64,000 nucleotides of DNA from Streptomyces humicola (GTDB lineage Bacteria; Actinomycetota; Actinomycetes; Streptomycetales; Streptomycetaceae). Shown piece by piece: positions 43,052 to 54,594 of the stretch. A model generated the notes under the pieces. It made no database searches. It was not told the DNA's origin and saw only the letters and a list, made by a program, of their open reading frames with translations. The stretch's first letter is position 1. Every line of letters begins with the position of its first letter. The translations under genes were made by a program, and so were the position numbers. The stretch is taken from NCBI RefSeq assembly GCF_024436035.1, contig NZ_JANFNG010000010.1, positions 124,001-188,000 of the forward strand. Reading direction: 5' to 3'.

Positions 43052-43651
43052 CACGCCGACCACGTCTCGGGGCTTCCGGCGGTTCTCGCGGGGCGTACGG
43101 TGGGCGCGATCGAGACCACCACGCTCGACGCGCCGCCGGCCGAAGCCGCCACGGTGCTCCGGCGTGCCGCCGCAGCCCACATCCCCCTGCTGCGCGCCTC
43201 GGCGGGAGAGCACCGCACGCTGGGCGGCCTCGACTGGCAGGTGCTCTGGCCGCCTCCCGTTCCGTCCGCCCTGCCCGACCAGGGCCCCAATGACGCCAGC
43301 GTGGCGATGCTGGTGCACACCGCCGGCCTCAGCTTCATGCTGCTCGGCGACCTCGAACCCCCCGCCCAGCGGGAGCTGTTGACCGAAGTGCCCGATCTGC
43401 CGCGCGTCGACGTCCTCAAGGTGGCGCACCATGGGTCGTCCTACCAGGACCCGGAGCTGCTGCGCCTCCTCCACCCCCGCCTGGCCATCGTCTCGGTGGG
43501 CAAGGACAACCCGTACGGCCACCCGTCGCCCCGCACGATCGACGCGCTCCGGGCGGCCGGTGCCACCGTGCTGCGTACGGACGACGACGGTTCCATCGCC
43601 GTCACCGGAAGCGGTCCGGACGACCTGAGGGCCGTCACGCAGAAGGGATGA
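43052..43651 (+). pseudogene. comEC: comEC 3' part, displaced by the mobile element
   Basis: The remaining 199 residues of ComEC: HADHVSGL (second half of the metal motif), PNDASVAML, LLGDLEPPAQREL, VLKVAHHGSS and AIVSVGKDNPYGHPS of the metallo-beta-lactamase domain, to TGA at 43649-43651. Joined to 24654 the frame continues exactly. An ATG inside the right end (43022) opens the same frame and could give a separate 209-aa fragment, but there is no RBS. Confidence 0.94.
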
Positions 43652-43698
43652 GTCTCATGCCCGCCCGCCTCATGCCCGCCCGCCCTACGACCGCTGGG

Positions 43699-43959
43699 CT
43701 ACTCCTCCTCGAGCCAGCCGTCGTACTCGGCCGCGAACTCGTCGAGCTTTTGCGGGGAGAGTCCGTCGGACGGATCCTCGATCACGACGAGCCACTGGGC
43801 GTCCTCCGCGTCGTCCTCGCCCGCGAGCTCGTCGCGGACGATGCGTGGCTCCGCGCTGAGGGAGAAGCGCTCCATCGCGTCTTCGGCCGCCTCCTCCGCC
43901 GCATCGCGTTCGGGCAGCACAAGCACATGTCGTCCATCGCTCACCAGCACATTCTCCAC
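43699..43959 (-). CDS. Small conserved acidic protein
   Basis: 86 aa, very rich in Asp and Glu. Segments VLVSDGRHVLVLPERDAAEE and QWLVVIEDPSDGLSP suggest a small beta/alpha fold. It is a conserved Streptomyces gene between comEC and holA on the opposite strand. GTG start with no strong RBS; a GTG a few codons later is possible. Function unknown. Confidence 0.65.
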   Translation of the reverse strand: MENVLVSDGRHVLVLPERDAAEEAAEDAMERFSLSAEPRIVRDELAGEDDAEDAQWLVVIEDPSDGLSPQKLDEFAAEYDGWLEEE

Positions 43960-44000
43960 GACGCCCGAAGTGTCAGTGGCGCGTGGGATGCTTGGGCGCG

Positions 44001-44981
44001 ATGGCCAAGAAGACTTCCGACGACCCGCTCGCCCCCGTCACGATCGCCGTGGGCCAGGAGGGCCTGCTGCTCGACCGCGCCGTGGCCGACGTGGTGGCCG
44101 CCGCGCGCGCCGCCGACGCCGACACCGACGTGCGCGAGCTGACCCCCGACGCGCTGGCACCCGGCACCCTCGCCGAGCTGGTGAGCCCTTCGCTCTTCAG
44201 CGAGCGGAAGGTCGTCGTGGTACGCGACGCCCAGGACCTGTCCGCCGACACGGTCAAGGACGTCAGGGCCTACCTCGCCGCGCCCGTCGAGGAGATCACC
44301 CTGGTGCTGCTGCACGCCGGCGGGGCCAAGGGCAAGGCCCTGCTCGACGCCGCCCGCAAGTCCGGGGCCCGCGAGGTGGCGTGCCCGAAGATGACCAAGC
44401 CGGCCGACCGGCTGGCCTTCGTACGGGCCGAGTTCCGCAGCGCGGGCCGCTCCGCGACCCAGGAGGCGTGCCAGGCGCTCGTCGACGCGATCGGCAGCGA
44501 TCTGCGGGAGCTCGCCTCCGCCTGCGCTCAGCTCGCCGCCGATGTGGACGGCACGATCGACGAGGCGGTCGTCGCGCGGTACTACACCGGCCGCGCCGAG
44601 GCGACGGGCTTCGAGGTCGCCGACCTCGCCGTCACCGGCCGCGCCGCCGAGGCGCTGGAACGGCTGCGGTGGGCGCTCGCCGTCGGCCAGCCGCTCCCCG
44701 GCATCACGTTCGCCCTCGCCTCCGGCGTGCGCGCCATCGGCAGGCTCGCCACCGCACCGCGCGGCGCGCGCTCCGGCGACCTGGCGCGCGAGCTCGGCAT
44801 GCCGCCGTGGAAGATCGACCGGGTGCGCCAGCAGATGCGCGGCTGGACGGGTGACGGGGTCGCCGTGGCGTTGCGGGCGGTCGCGGAGGCGGACGCGGCA
44901 GTCAAGGGCGCGGGGGACGATCCCGCGTACGCGCTGGAGAAGGCCGTGGTCACCATCGCCCGCGCTGCCCGCTCTCGTTAG
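44001..44981 (+). CDS. holA: DNA polymerase III subunit delta
   Basis: 326 aa. Delta subunit of the clamp loader: VTIAVGQEGLLLDRAVADV at the start, SLFSERKVVVVRDAQDL (domain I), the ITLVLLHAGGAKGKAL strand, and the C-terminal collar region with PPWKIDRVRQQM. It opens the beta clamp within the clamp-loader complex. ATG 44001 (MAKKTSDD) is preferred; GTG 43983 lies in frame before it, and neither RBS is strong. A shared terminator follows. Confidence 0.93.
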   Translation: MAKKTSDDPLAPVTIAVGQEGLLLDRAVADVVAAARAADADTDVRELTPDALAPGTLAELVSPSLFSERKVVVVRDAQDLSADTVKDVRAYLAAPVEEITLVLLHAGGAKGKALLDAARKSGAREVACPKMTKPADRLAFVRAEFRSAGRSATQEACQALVDAIGSDLRELASACAQLAADVDGTIDEAVVARYYTGRAEATGFEVADLAVTGRAAEALERLRWALAVGQPLPGITFALASGVRAIGRLATAPRGARSGDLARELGMPPWKIDRVRQQMRGWTGDGVAVALRAVAEADAAVKGAGDDPAYALEKAVVTIARAARSR

Positions 44982-45032
44982 CAACACGTTCCCGTCGGCG
45001 GGCCGCTCCCGCCGGCGGAGGTGCCCGGACAT

Positions 45033-45081
45033 GCCGATGGCCCGGACACCGTCGGGGGAGAACGGTGGCCGGGCCATCGGC
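45033..45081. terminator. Bidirectional terminator between holA and rpsT
   Basis: GCCGATGGCCCGG (45033-45045) pairs with its complement at 45069-45081, extended by ACCG/CGGT pairs in the loop. It is placed between two convergent genes. Confidence 0.75.
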
Positions 45082-45204
45082 TGAAGCTGTGCGCCGCACC
45101 CGCGTGGCGAACGCAGGCCGCGTGCGGCGCCGGGTCGGAAGTGGTACCGGTTCGGGGCGGTGTGAGAGGGGCCGCCTGGTCCTCACCGGCGTGAGGCACG
45201 CGCC

Positions 45205-45471
45205 TCAGCCCTTGACGGACGCGACCTTCGCAGCCAGGGCCGACTTCTTGTTGGCGGCCTGGTTCTTGTGGATGACGCCCTTGCTCACGGCCTTGTCGAG
45301 CTTGCGGGAGGCGGCGCGCGCGGCCACGGTGGCCTTCTCGACGTCGCCGGCCTCGACGGCCTCGCGCGTACGGCGGATGGCGGTCTTCAGCTCGGACTTG
45401 ACGGCCTTGTTGCGCAGGCGCGCCTTCTCGTTGGTCTTGTTCCGCTTGATCTGGGACTTGATGTTCGCCAC
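45205..45471 (-). CDS. rpsT: 30S ribosomal protein S20
   Basis: 88 aa, the usual S20 length, beginning [20 protein letters not shown] and rich in Lys/Arg and Ala, with conserved [12 protein letters not shown] at the end. It binds 16S rRNA early in 30S assembly. The GTG at 45471 is the start; earlier in-frame codons are not coding-like. Divergent from lepA, which starts 220 bp away. Confidence 0.97.
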   Translation of the reverse strand: MANIKSQIKRNKTNEKARLRNKAVKSELKTAIRRTREAVEAGDVEKATVAARAASRKLDKAVSKGVIHKNQAANKKSALAAKVASVKG

Positions 45472-45691
45472 GTAAAGAGCCTTTGCAGCTTCGTCGGATG
45501 TTTGTCGGATGTCGTTGTGTGCCCCGGGTGAGAGGGCCACGAGGCACAGCAAACCAGGTTACCAGCCGCAGGTAAGGCCGCCCAAACCGGGATCCGCGCC
45601 CACCGGACCCGGTGCCGCCCGCCTCACGTGGGACTATGGAGGGCAACGTATCGATCCGTCCAAGCCGAGTAGCCGAGAAACAGGACCCTGC

Positions 45692-47560
45692 GTGCCCGCG
45701 ACCCCTACCAACGTGCCGGAGCCGAGCCGTACCGACCCGGCTCTGATCCGCAACTTCTGCATCATCGCGCACATCGACCACGGTAAGTCGACGCTCGCCG
45801 ACCGGATGCTCCAGCTCACCGGCGTGGTCGAGCAACGCCAGATGCGCGCGCAGTACCTCGACCGCATGGACATCGAGCGTGAGCGCGGCATCACGATCAA
45901 GTCGCAGGCGGTCCGGCTGCCCTGGGCGCCCACCACGGGCGAGGGCCAGGGCACCACGCACGTGCTCAACATGATCGACACCCCGGGGCACGTCGACTTC
46001 ACCTACGAGGTCTCCCGTTCCCTTGCCGCCTGCGAGGGCACCATCCTCCTGGTCGACGCCGCCCAGGGCATCGAGGCCCAGACCCTCGCCAACCTCTACC
46101 TGGCGCTGGAGAACGACCTCCACATCATCCCGGTCCTCAACAAGATCGACCTGCCGGCCGCGCAGCCCGAGAAGTACGCCGCCGAGCTCGCCCACATCAT
46201 CGGCTGCGACCCCTCCGAGGTGCTCAAGGTCAGCGCGAAGACCGGTGAGGGCGTCACCGAACTGCTGGACAAGGTCGTCGCCGAGGTCCCGGCGCCCGTC
46301 GGCAAGGCCGACGCGCCCGCCCGGGCGATGATCTTCGACTCGGTCTACGACTCCTACCGCGGTGTCGTCACCTATGTGAAGGTCGTCGACGGCAAGCTCA
46401 GCAAGCGCGAGCGCATCCGGATGATGTCCACCGGCGCCGCACACGAGCTGCTGGAGATCGGTGTCTCCTCGCCCGAGATGGCCCCGGCCGACGGCCTCGG
46501 CGTCGGCGAGGTCGGCTACCTGATCACGGGTGTCAAGGACGTGCGTCAGTCGAAGGTCGGTGACACCATCACGCAGTTCACCCGCGGCGCGGAGGAACCG
46601 CTCGGCGGCTACAAGGAACCCAAGCCGATGGTGTTCTCCGGCCTGTACCCGCTGGACGGCTCCGACTACCCGGAGCTGCGCGACGCCCTCGACAAGCTTC
46701 AGCTCAACGACGCCGCCCTCGTATACGAACCGGAGACCTCCGCGGCGCTCGGCTTCGGCTTCCGTGTCGGCTTCCTCGGCCTGCTCCACCTGGACGTCAT
46801 CCGGGAGCGGCTGGAGCGCGAGTTCGGCCTCGACCTGATCGCCACGGCACCTAATGTGATCTACCGGGTGATCATGGAGGACGGTACGGAGCTTTCGGTC
46901 ACCAACCCCAGCGAGTTCCCGACCGGCAAGATCGCCGAGGTCTTCGAACCCGTCGTCCGCTCGACGGTCCTCGCGCCCAGCGAATTCGTCGGCGCCATCA
47001 TGGAGTTGTGCCAGAGCCGCCGCGGGACGCTGCTCGGCATGGACTACCTCTCCGAGGACCGCGTCGAGCTCCGCTACACCCTCCCGCTCGCCGAGATCGT
47101 CTTCGACTTCTTCGACCAGCTGAAGTCCAAGACCCGCGGCTACGCCTCGCTCGACTACGAGCCGACCGGCGAGCAGCGCGCCGACCTCGTCAAGGTCGAC
47201 ATCCTGCTCAACGGTGACAAGGTCGACGCCTTCTCCGCGATCCTGCACAAGGACAAGGCGTACGCGTACGGGGTGCGGATGGCCGGCAAGCTGCGCGAGC
47301 TCATTCCGCGGCAGCAGTTCGAGGTGCCGATCCAGGCCGCCGTCGGAAGCCGCGTCATCGCCCGCGAGACGGTCCGCGCGATCCGCAAGGACGTCCTCGC
47401 CAAGTGCTACGGCGGTGACATCTCCCGCAAGCGCAAGCTGCTGGAGAAGCAGAAGGAAGGCAAGAAGCGGATGAAGATGGTCGGAAGCGTGGAGGTGCCG
47501 CAGGATGCCTTCATCGCCGCGCTGTCGACCGACGAGGGCGACGGCAAGACCAAGAAGTAG
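45692..47560 (+). CDS. lepA: Translation elongation factor 4
   Basis: 622 aa GTPase. G motifs are AHIDHGKST (P loop), [10 protein letters not shown] (switch I), DTPGHVDF (switch II) and LNKIDLPAA; the C-terminal LepA-specific domain ([28 protein letters not shown]) is complete. EF4 back-translocates or remodels stalled ribosomes. The GTG at 45692 is chosen by similarity; the frame is open further upstream. Monocistronic. Confidence 0.96.
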   Translation: MPATPTNVPEPSRTDPALIRNFCIIAHIDHGKSTLADRMLQLTGVVEQRQMRAQYLDRMDIERERGITIKSQAVRLPWAPTTGEGQGTTHVLNMIDTPGHVDFTYEVSRSLAACEGTILLVDAAQGIEAQTLANLYLALENDLHIIPVLNKIDLPAAQPEKYAAELAHIIGCDPSEVLKVSAKTGEGVTELLDKVVAEVPAPVGKADAPARAMIFDSVYDSYRGVVTYVKVVDGKLSKRERIRMMSTGAAHELLEIGVSSPEMAPADGLGVGEVGYLITGVKDVRQSKVGDTITQFTRGAEEPLGGYKEPKPMVFSGLYPLDGSDYPELRDALDKLQLNDAALVYEPETSAALGFGFRVGFLGLLHLDVIRERLEREFGLDLIATAPNVIYRVIMEDGTELSVTNPSEFPTGKIAEVFEPVVRSTVLAPSEFVGAIMELCQSRRGTLLGMDYLSEDRVELRYTLPLAEIVFDFFDQLKSKTRGYASLDYEPTGEQRADLVKVDILLNGDKVDAFSAILHKDKAYAYGVRMAGKLRELIPRQQFEVPIQAAVGSRVIARETVRAIRKDVLAKCYGGDISRKRKLLEKQKEGKKRMKMVGSVEVPQDAFIAALSTDEGDGKTKK

Positions 47561-47696
47561 CCTGCCCGTCCGTCACGCATGTCCACCGACTCTGCTCCGT
47601 CTCTGTGCTCCATCGGAGTGAGGCCCCGGTTTCCTATCGCCCGGTGACGGCGTTACCGATGCGTCGGCATCTCGCAGGGTAGAAAGGGACATCACA

Positions 47697-48089
47697 GTGG
47701 GTAACTCTTCGGTGGCCAAGCGTGCGGTCTTCGTCGCGGTCGGTTCCGCGGTGGGCTCGGCGGTGGCGCTGGGATCGGCCGCTCCGGCGGCGTTCGCCGA
47801 CAGCGACAGCCTCGGGGGCGCCACCAACGTCACGGGCGCGGCCTGCAACACCGCCGACGGCGTCAGCGACCTCGCGGACGGCGTCGTGATCAAGGGCAGG
47901 TCGCCGGAGTCCATCCGGGGCAGCGATCTCGCCTCGGGAGTGACCGGGGCGGTCAGGACGCTGTGCTCGGCGACCAATCCCTCCGCCGCCGCACAGAAGT
48001 ACGCCACCTACACCACCCCGCAGAACGGCCCCCAGCAGAGCGCCCCGATGATGCTGGGCGGCATGCCGGTCGGCGTGCCGAACAGCTGA
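47697..48089 (+). CDS. Small secreted protein of unknown function
   Basis: 130 aa. A signal peptide (AKRAVFVAVGSAVGSAV, cleavage near AFADSD) is followed by a Gly/Ser/Asn-rich mature region with two Cys (AACNT and TLCSA) that could form a disulfide, and a Pro/Met-rich end. GTG start with AAAGGGA upstream. No family recognised; terminated by a strong hairpin. Confidence 0.7.
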   Translation: MGNSSVAKRAVFVAVGSAVGSAVALGSAAPAAFADSDSLGGATNVTGAACNTADGVSDLADGVVIKGRSPESIRGSDLASGVTGAVRTLCSATNPSAAAQKYATYTTPQNGPQQSAPMMLGGMPVGVPNS

Positions 48090-48163
48090 CACCGGCGCGC
48101 CCGGCTTCGGCGGCGGAGCCCGCCGCAAACCGGCAGACGGGGCATGGGCAGACAAGTGTGACG

Positions 48164-48197
48164 GGCGGACCCCGGCGCGAGCGCGCCGGGGTCCGCC
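48164..48197. terminator. Strong hairpin terminator
   Basis: GGCGGACCCCGGCGCG (48164-48179) and its perfect complement (48182-48197) with a 2-nt loop, 75 nt after the secreted-protein stop and before the acyl-CoA synthetase promoter region. Confidence 0.78.
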
Positions 48198-48325
48198 ATG
48201 TGATGTCACTTTTTGAACGAACGCTTCGAGACCCTTACGCGCGGCGGGTCGTGCGTCTACTCTGACCTGTGCTTGAAGGTTACTCGTGAGTCACAAGCAA
48301 TGATGCGGGCCTCGGAGGAATTGTC

Positions 48326-50206
<1,881 letters not shown>

Positions 50207-50260
50207 CCGCCAGGGGGAAGCCGTGGCGGCCGATGCGGGCCGATGCCGGACAATGGCGGT

Positions 50261-51493
50261 ATGCCTTCCGCACTGCCCGACGGTGAGCCCATGCCCGTGG
50301 ACGGCGCGCTGCCCGCCCATGCACTGGCGGGCGCCGCCGACCGGCCGCTCGGCTTCTACCTGCACGTTCCGTATTGCGCAACGCGTTGCGGATACTGCGA
50401 CTTCAACACCTACACGGCGAGCGAGCTGCGCGGCTCCGGCGGCGCGCTCGCGTCGCGCGACAACTACGCCGACACCCTCATCGAGGAGATCCGGCTCGCC
50501 CGCAAGGTGCTGGGCGACGACCCCCGGCAGGTCGGGACGGTCTTCGTCGGCGGCGGCACGCCGACCCTGCTCGCCGCCGCCGACCTCGGCCGCATGCTGG
50601 GTGCGATCCGGGACGAGTTCGGGCTCGCCGCAGGCGCCGAGATCACCACTGAGGCCAATCCGGAATCGGTCGACCCGGCGTACCTGGAGCAGCTGCGCGC
50701 GAGCGGCTTCAACCGCGTCTCGTTCGGCATGCAGAGCGCCCGGCAGCACGTGCTGAACGTCCTCGACCGCACACACACGCCCGGGCGCCCCGAAGCGTGC
50801 GTAGGGGAAGCGCACGCCGCCGGGTTCGACCACGTCAACCTCGACCTGATCTACGGCACGCCGGGGGAGAGCGACGACGACTGGCGCGCCTCCCTCGACG
50901 CCGCGCTCGGCGCCGGCCCCGACCACATCTCGGCCTACGCGCTGATCGTCGAGGAGGGCACGCAGCTGGCGCGCCGCATCAGGCGTGGCGAGGTGCCGAT
51001 GACCGACGACGACGTGCACGCCGACCGCTATCTGATCGCCGAGGAGCGCCTCGCCGCCGCCGGCTTCGGCTGGTACGAGGTCTCCAACTGGGCCACGTCG
51101 CGCGAGGCGCGCTGCCGCCACAACGAGCTGTACTGGACGGGCGCCGACTGGTGGGGCGCGGGACCGGGAGCGCACAGCCACGTCGGCGGCGTGCGCTGGT
51201 GGAACGTCAAGCACCCTGGCGCCTACGCGCAGGCGCTGTCGGAGGGGCGCTCCCCGGGCGCCGGGCGGGAGCTCCTGGGCGCCGAGGACCGCCGCGTCGA
51301 ACGCATCCTGCTGGAGCTGCGGCTGGCCGACGGCTGCCCGCGTGACTTGCTCACGCCGGTCGGCTCCCGAGCAGCCGAGCGCTTCATCGCGGACGGCTTG
51401 CTGGAACCGGAATCGTACGAGCAGGGGCGGGCGGTGCTGACGCTGCGCGGGCGGCTGCTGGCGGACGCGGTGGTGCGCGATCTGGTGGACTGA
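50261..51493 (+). CDS. hemW: HemW-like radical SAM heme chaperone
   Basis: 410 aa. The radical SAM cluster motif CATRCGYCD follows YLHVPY; GGGTPT, EANPES and GMQSARQHVLN are family blocks. HemW (formerly misnamed coproporphyrinogen oxidase HemN) inserts heme into respiratory enzymes. ATG 50261 (MPSALPDGE) fits other Streptomyces; ATG 50243 is in frame. The C-terminal HemN_C domain is present. Confidence 0.92.
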   Translation: MPSALPDGEPMPVDGALPAHALAGAADRPLGFYLHVPYCATRCGYCDFNTYTASELRGSGGALASRDNYADTLIEEIRLARKVLGDDPRQVGTVFVGGGTPTLLAAADLGRMLGAIRDEFGLAAGAEITTEANPESVDPAYLEQLRASGFNRVSFGMQSARQHVLNVLDRTHTPGRPEACVGEAHAAGFDHVNLDLIYGTPGESDDDWRASLDAALGAGPDHISAYALIVEEGTQLARRIRRGEVPMTDDDVHADRYLIAEERLAAAGFGWYEVSNWATSREARCRHNELYWTGADWWGAGPGAHSHVGGVRWWNVKHPGAYAQALSEGRSPGAGRELLGAEDRRVERILLELRLADGCPRDLLTPVGSRAAERFIADGLLEPESYEQGRAVLTLRGRLLADAVVRDLVD

Positions 51494-51653
51494 TCATCCG
51501 GTGGGGTGAACTCAGGTGCGTACCGGGTATGGCCCCCTCATCTGGACATGGGCTGCCGTGCGTACGCGCGGCGGATCGGGATGTGGAGGACCACGGAGAT
51601 GACCGCTGTGGAAGAACGACCTGTGGCCAAGGACACCGCCAAATTCCAGACCC

Positions 51654-52481
51654 TCAGCTGACCGCCGTCACGAAATCGATCAACTCCTCCACTCTGCCCA
51701 GCAGTTCCGGCTCCAGGTCCTTGTACGAGCGCACCGCGCTCAGAATCCGCTGCCAGGCGGCTCCGGTGTTCTCCGGCCAGCCCAGCGCCCGGCACACGCC
51801 CGTCTTCCAGTCCTGGCCGCGCGGCACGGACGGCCAGGCCGGGATGGCGACGGCCGACGGTTTCACCGCCTGCCAGACGTCGATGTAGGGGTGGCCGACG
51901 ATCAGAACATTCTCGTCCGTCACCTCGGCCGCGATCCGGGACTCCTTCGAGCCGGGGACGAGGTGGTCGACGAGGACGCCGAGGCGCGCATCCGGACCGG
52001 GCGCGAACTCCGCGACGATCGCCGGGAGATCGTCGATCCCCTCCAGGTACTCCACGACCACCCCCTCGATCCGCAGGTCGTCGCCCCAGACACGCTCGAC
52101 CAACTCGGCGTCGTGCCGCCCCTCGACGTAGATGCGCCCGGCGCGTGCGACCCGCGCCCGCGCGCCCGGCACCGCGATCGAGCCGGAGGCGGTCAGCCGC
52201 GGGCCGCGGGGAGCCGTCACGCCTTGCGGGCGCACCAGGGTGACGACCTTGCCGTCCAGCAGGAAGCCGCGCGGCTGGAGCGGGAAGACGCGCAGCTTGC
52301 CGAAACGGTCCTCCAGTGTCACCGTGTGGCCCTGCGCGGTCTTCTCGCAGCGTACGACCGCCCCGCAGAATCCCGTTGTGACCTCCTCGACCACCAGATC
52401 GCGCTCGGCGGCGACCTCGGGGACGGGCTTGTTCCTCTTCCAGGGCGGCGTGAGATCCGGGCCGTAACTCCTGCTGCGCAT
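51654..52481 (-). CDS. DUF3097 family protein
   Basis: 275 aa of an actinobacterial family. It begins RSRSYGPDLTPPWKR, has an LQPRGFLLDGK region and a central Toprim-like core, GRIYVEGRHDAELVERVWG, then DHLVPGSKESRIA and VLIVGHPYIDVWQAV. The Toprim resemblance suggests a nucleic-acid enzyme, but this is inference. The longer open frame upstream is antisense of the next gene; ATG 52481 is the real start. Confidence 0.86.
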   Translation of the reverse strand: MRSRSYGPDLTPPWKRNKPVPEVAAERDLVVEEVTTGFCGAVVRCEKTAQGHTVTLEDRFGKLRVFPLQPRGFLLDGKVVTLVRPQGVTAPRGPRLTASGSIAVPGARARVARAGRIYVEGRHDAELVERVWGDDLRIEGVVVEYLEGIDDLPAIVAEFAPGPDARLGVLVDHLVPGSKESRIAAEVTDENVLIVGHPYIDVWQAVKPSAVAIPAWPSVPRGQDWKTGVCRALGWPENTGAAWQRILSAVRSYKDLEPELLGRVEELIDFVTAVS

Positions 52482-52518
52482 GGGCGAGATCGTATCCGTG
52501 CGGCGCCTGCGCAGCCGT

Positions 52519-53259
52519 CTAGACCGCCCCGAACCGCTCGGCCAGCCGGTCGCGTTGCTCACGGACGAACCGGGCGTCCACCACCGCTCCGTGGCCGGGG
52601 ACGTACGCGGCCGTCTCCCCGCCGAGCTCCAGCAGCCGGTCCATCGCCAGCGGCCACTCGCGGGGCACCGCATCCGGCCCGGCCTGCGGCTCGCCCGACT
52701 CCTCCACCAGGTCGCCGCAGAAGACGACGGTGGGCGTGCCCGGCACGGCGACCGCCAGGTCGTGGCCGGTGTGGCCGGGCCCGACGGAGGCGAGCACCAC
52801 CTCGCGGCCCCCGAGGTCAAGCCGGCACGAACGGTCCACCGGATGGTCCGGGCGCACCAGCACATCGGCCGCCTCGGCGGCCGCGTGCTGGTCGACGCCG
52901 TACCGTACGGCGTCCGCCCTCAGCTCGTGGCGGTGCCGGTCGAGATAGGCGCCGAGCGCGGCGTCACCGTAGACCTCGACGCCGGCGAAGGCGGCCGTGC
53001 CGAAGACGTGGTCGAAGTGGCCGTGGGTCAGTGCGACATGGGTGACTGGGCGGCCGGTCAGCTCGCGGATCTCCCGGCGCAGCCGTGCTCCGTCGCCAAG
53101 CGTCGGACCGGTGTCCACGACCAGCAGACCGTCGGTGCCGACCACGACGCCGACTGTCACATCCAGGTCGGGCAGCCGCCGCCGCGCGCATCCGGCGGCG
53201 AGTTGTTCCCATCCGGAGCCCTTCTCCGGGTCCGCGAGCTCTTCCCATCCTGCGTCCAC
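52519..53259 (-). CDS. Metallo-beta-lactamase fold hydrolase
   Basis: 246 aa. The metal motif is THGHFDHV, with further His in GHTGHDLAV and a PGHG near the end. A typical MBL-fold hydrolase (glyoxalase II or quorum-lactonase like); substrate unknown. GTG start. It is divergent from hrcA. Its stop is 37 bp before the DUF3097 start, so the two probably share an mRNA. Confidence 0.86.
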   Translation of the reverse strand: MDAGWEELADPEKGSGWEQLAAGCARRRLPDLDVTVGVVVGTDGLLVVDTGPTLGDGARLRREIRELTGRPVTHVALTHGHFDHVFGTAAFAGVEVYGDAALGAYLDRHRHELRADAVRYGVDQHAAAEAADVLVRPDHPVDRSCRLDLGGREVVLASVGPGHTGHDLAVAVPGTPTVVFCGDLVEESGEPQAGPDAVPREWPLAMDRLLELGGETAAYVPGHGAVVDARFVREQRDRLAERFGAV

Positions 53260-53310
53260 ACCGCGACGCTATCCGCAGGCAGCGCGCGTCGCTCGCGGTA
53301 CGGTGAGCGT

Positions 53311-53400
53311 CGCACACGAGCAGGCGGAGGGGTGCCCCCGTGGAGCTGGGGGAGGCCGGCCGAGGAACGAGGCCGTCCGCGAAGCCTGCGAGTGGGCGAC
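53311..53400 (+). repeat. Dispersed intergenic repeat, copy 1
   Basis: This stretch (GAGCAGGCGGAGGGG, then GGCCGGCCGAGGAACGAGG and CCGTCCGCG) matches, in the opposite orientation, the sequence at 62640-62732. It occupies much of the 318-bp gap between the MBL and hrcA genes and is not coding on either strand. Confidence 0.55.
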
Positions 53401-53509
53401 CGCAACATCAGCCGCCGGCGGGGCGGGGCGAACTCAGAGCGGTGACTGATCGCACCCGCGGCTGCCTTGCCTGGCCCTCGCTACTGCGCCGTACACTTAT
53501 TGGGGGGAT

Positions 53510-53536
53510 CTGGCACTCACGCACAGCGAGTGCCAG
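53510..53536 (+). promoter_or_regulatory. CIRCE operator (HrcA binding site)
   Basis: CTGGCACTC, nine bases, GAGTGCCAG: the CIRCE inverted repeat with its canonical spacing. A -10 box TACACT (53492-53497) lies just upstream, with TTGCCT (53467-53472) as a weak -35, so the operator overlaps the early transcript. HrcA bound here would repress hrcA-dnaJ until heat shock. Confidence 0.92.
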
Positions 53537-53577
53537 GGGGAACGAACCGACGGACCTGACGCTTGGAGGTGCGCGCG

Positions 53578-54594
53578 ATGCTGAGCGAACGCAGACTCGA
53601 GGTGCTGCGCGCCATCGTCCAGGACTACGTCGGCACCGAAGAGCCTGTCGGGTCGAAGGCGCTCACCGAGCGCCACCGACTCGGCGTCTCGCCCGCCACC
53701 GTGCGCAACGACATGGCGGTGCTGGAGGACGAGGGCTTCATCCAGCAGCCGCACACCAGCGCCGGGCGGATCCCGACCGACAAGGGCTACCGGCTCTTCG
53801 TCGACAGGCTGGCGGGCGTCAAGCCGCTCAGCCCCGCAGAGCGCCGCGCGATCCAGAACTTCCTCGACGGTGCGGTGGACCTCGACGACGTCGTGGCCCG
53901 CACGGTACGGCTGCTCGCCCAGCTCACGCGTCAAGTCGCCGTCGTCCAGTACCCGTCGCTGACCCGGTCCACGGTGCGCCACGTCGAGCTGCTCGCGCTC
54001 GCGCCGGCCCGCGTCATGCTCGTCCTGATCACCGACACCGGGCGGGTCGAGCAGCGGCTGGTGGACTGCCCGGCGCCGGTCGGCGAGACGACGCTCGCGG
54101 ATCTGCGGGCGCGGCTGAACAGCCGGGTGGTGGGCCGCCGCTTCACCGACGTGCCGTCGCTGGTGCAGGATCTGCCCGACGCGTTCGAACACGAGGACCG
54201 CGCAACGGTCTCCACGGTGCTCTCCACGCTGCTGGAGACGCTCGTCGAGGAGACCGAGGAGCGGATCATGCTCGGCGGCACAGCGAACCTGACCCGGTTC
54301 GCCCACGACTTCCCCTTGACGATCCGCCCGGTCCTGGAGGCGCTGGAGGAGCAGGTGGTCCTGCTGAAGCTCCTCGGCGAGGCCAAGGACGCGGGCGTAA
54401 CGGTGCGAATCGGTCACGAGAACGCCCATGAGGGCCTGAACTCCACGTCCGTCGTCGCGGTCGGCTACGGTTCGGGAGACGAGGCGGTCGCCAGGCTGGG
54501 TGTGGTCGGGCCGACCCGTATGGACTACCCCGGAACGATGGGAGCGGTACGCGCAGTGGCGAGGTACGTCGGACAGATCCTGGCGGAGTCGTAA
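53578..54594 (+). CDS. hrcA: Heat-inducible transcription repressor HrcA
   Basis: 338 aa. The winged-helix DNA-binding domain is at the N-terminus ([18 protein letters not shown] and [14 protein letters not shown]), followed by the GAF-like dimerisation domain. It binds CIRCE and represses chaperone genes; GroE assists its folding. ATG 53578 with GGAGGT upstream. The stop touches the dnaJ start (TAAGTG), forming an operon under its own control. Confidence 0.97.
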   Translation: MLSERRLEVLRAIVQDYVGTEEPVGSKALTERHRLGVSPATVRNDMAVLEDEGFIQQPHTSAGRIPTDKGYRLFVDRLAGVKPLSPAERRAIQNFLDGAVDLDDVVARTVRLLAQLTRQVAVVQYPSLTRSTVRHVELLALAPARVMLVLITDTGRVEQRLVDCPAPVGETTLADLRARLNSRVVGRRFTDVPSLVQDLPDAFEHEDRATVSTVLSTLLETLVEETEERIMLGGTANLTRFAHDFPLTIRPVLEALEEQVVLLKLLGEAKDAGVTVRIGHENAHEGLNSTSVVAVGYGSGDEAVARLGVVGPTRMDYPGTMGAVRAVARYVGQILAES

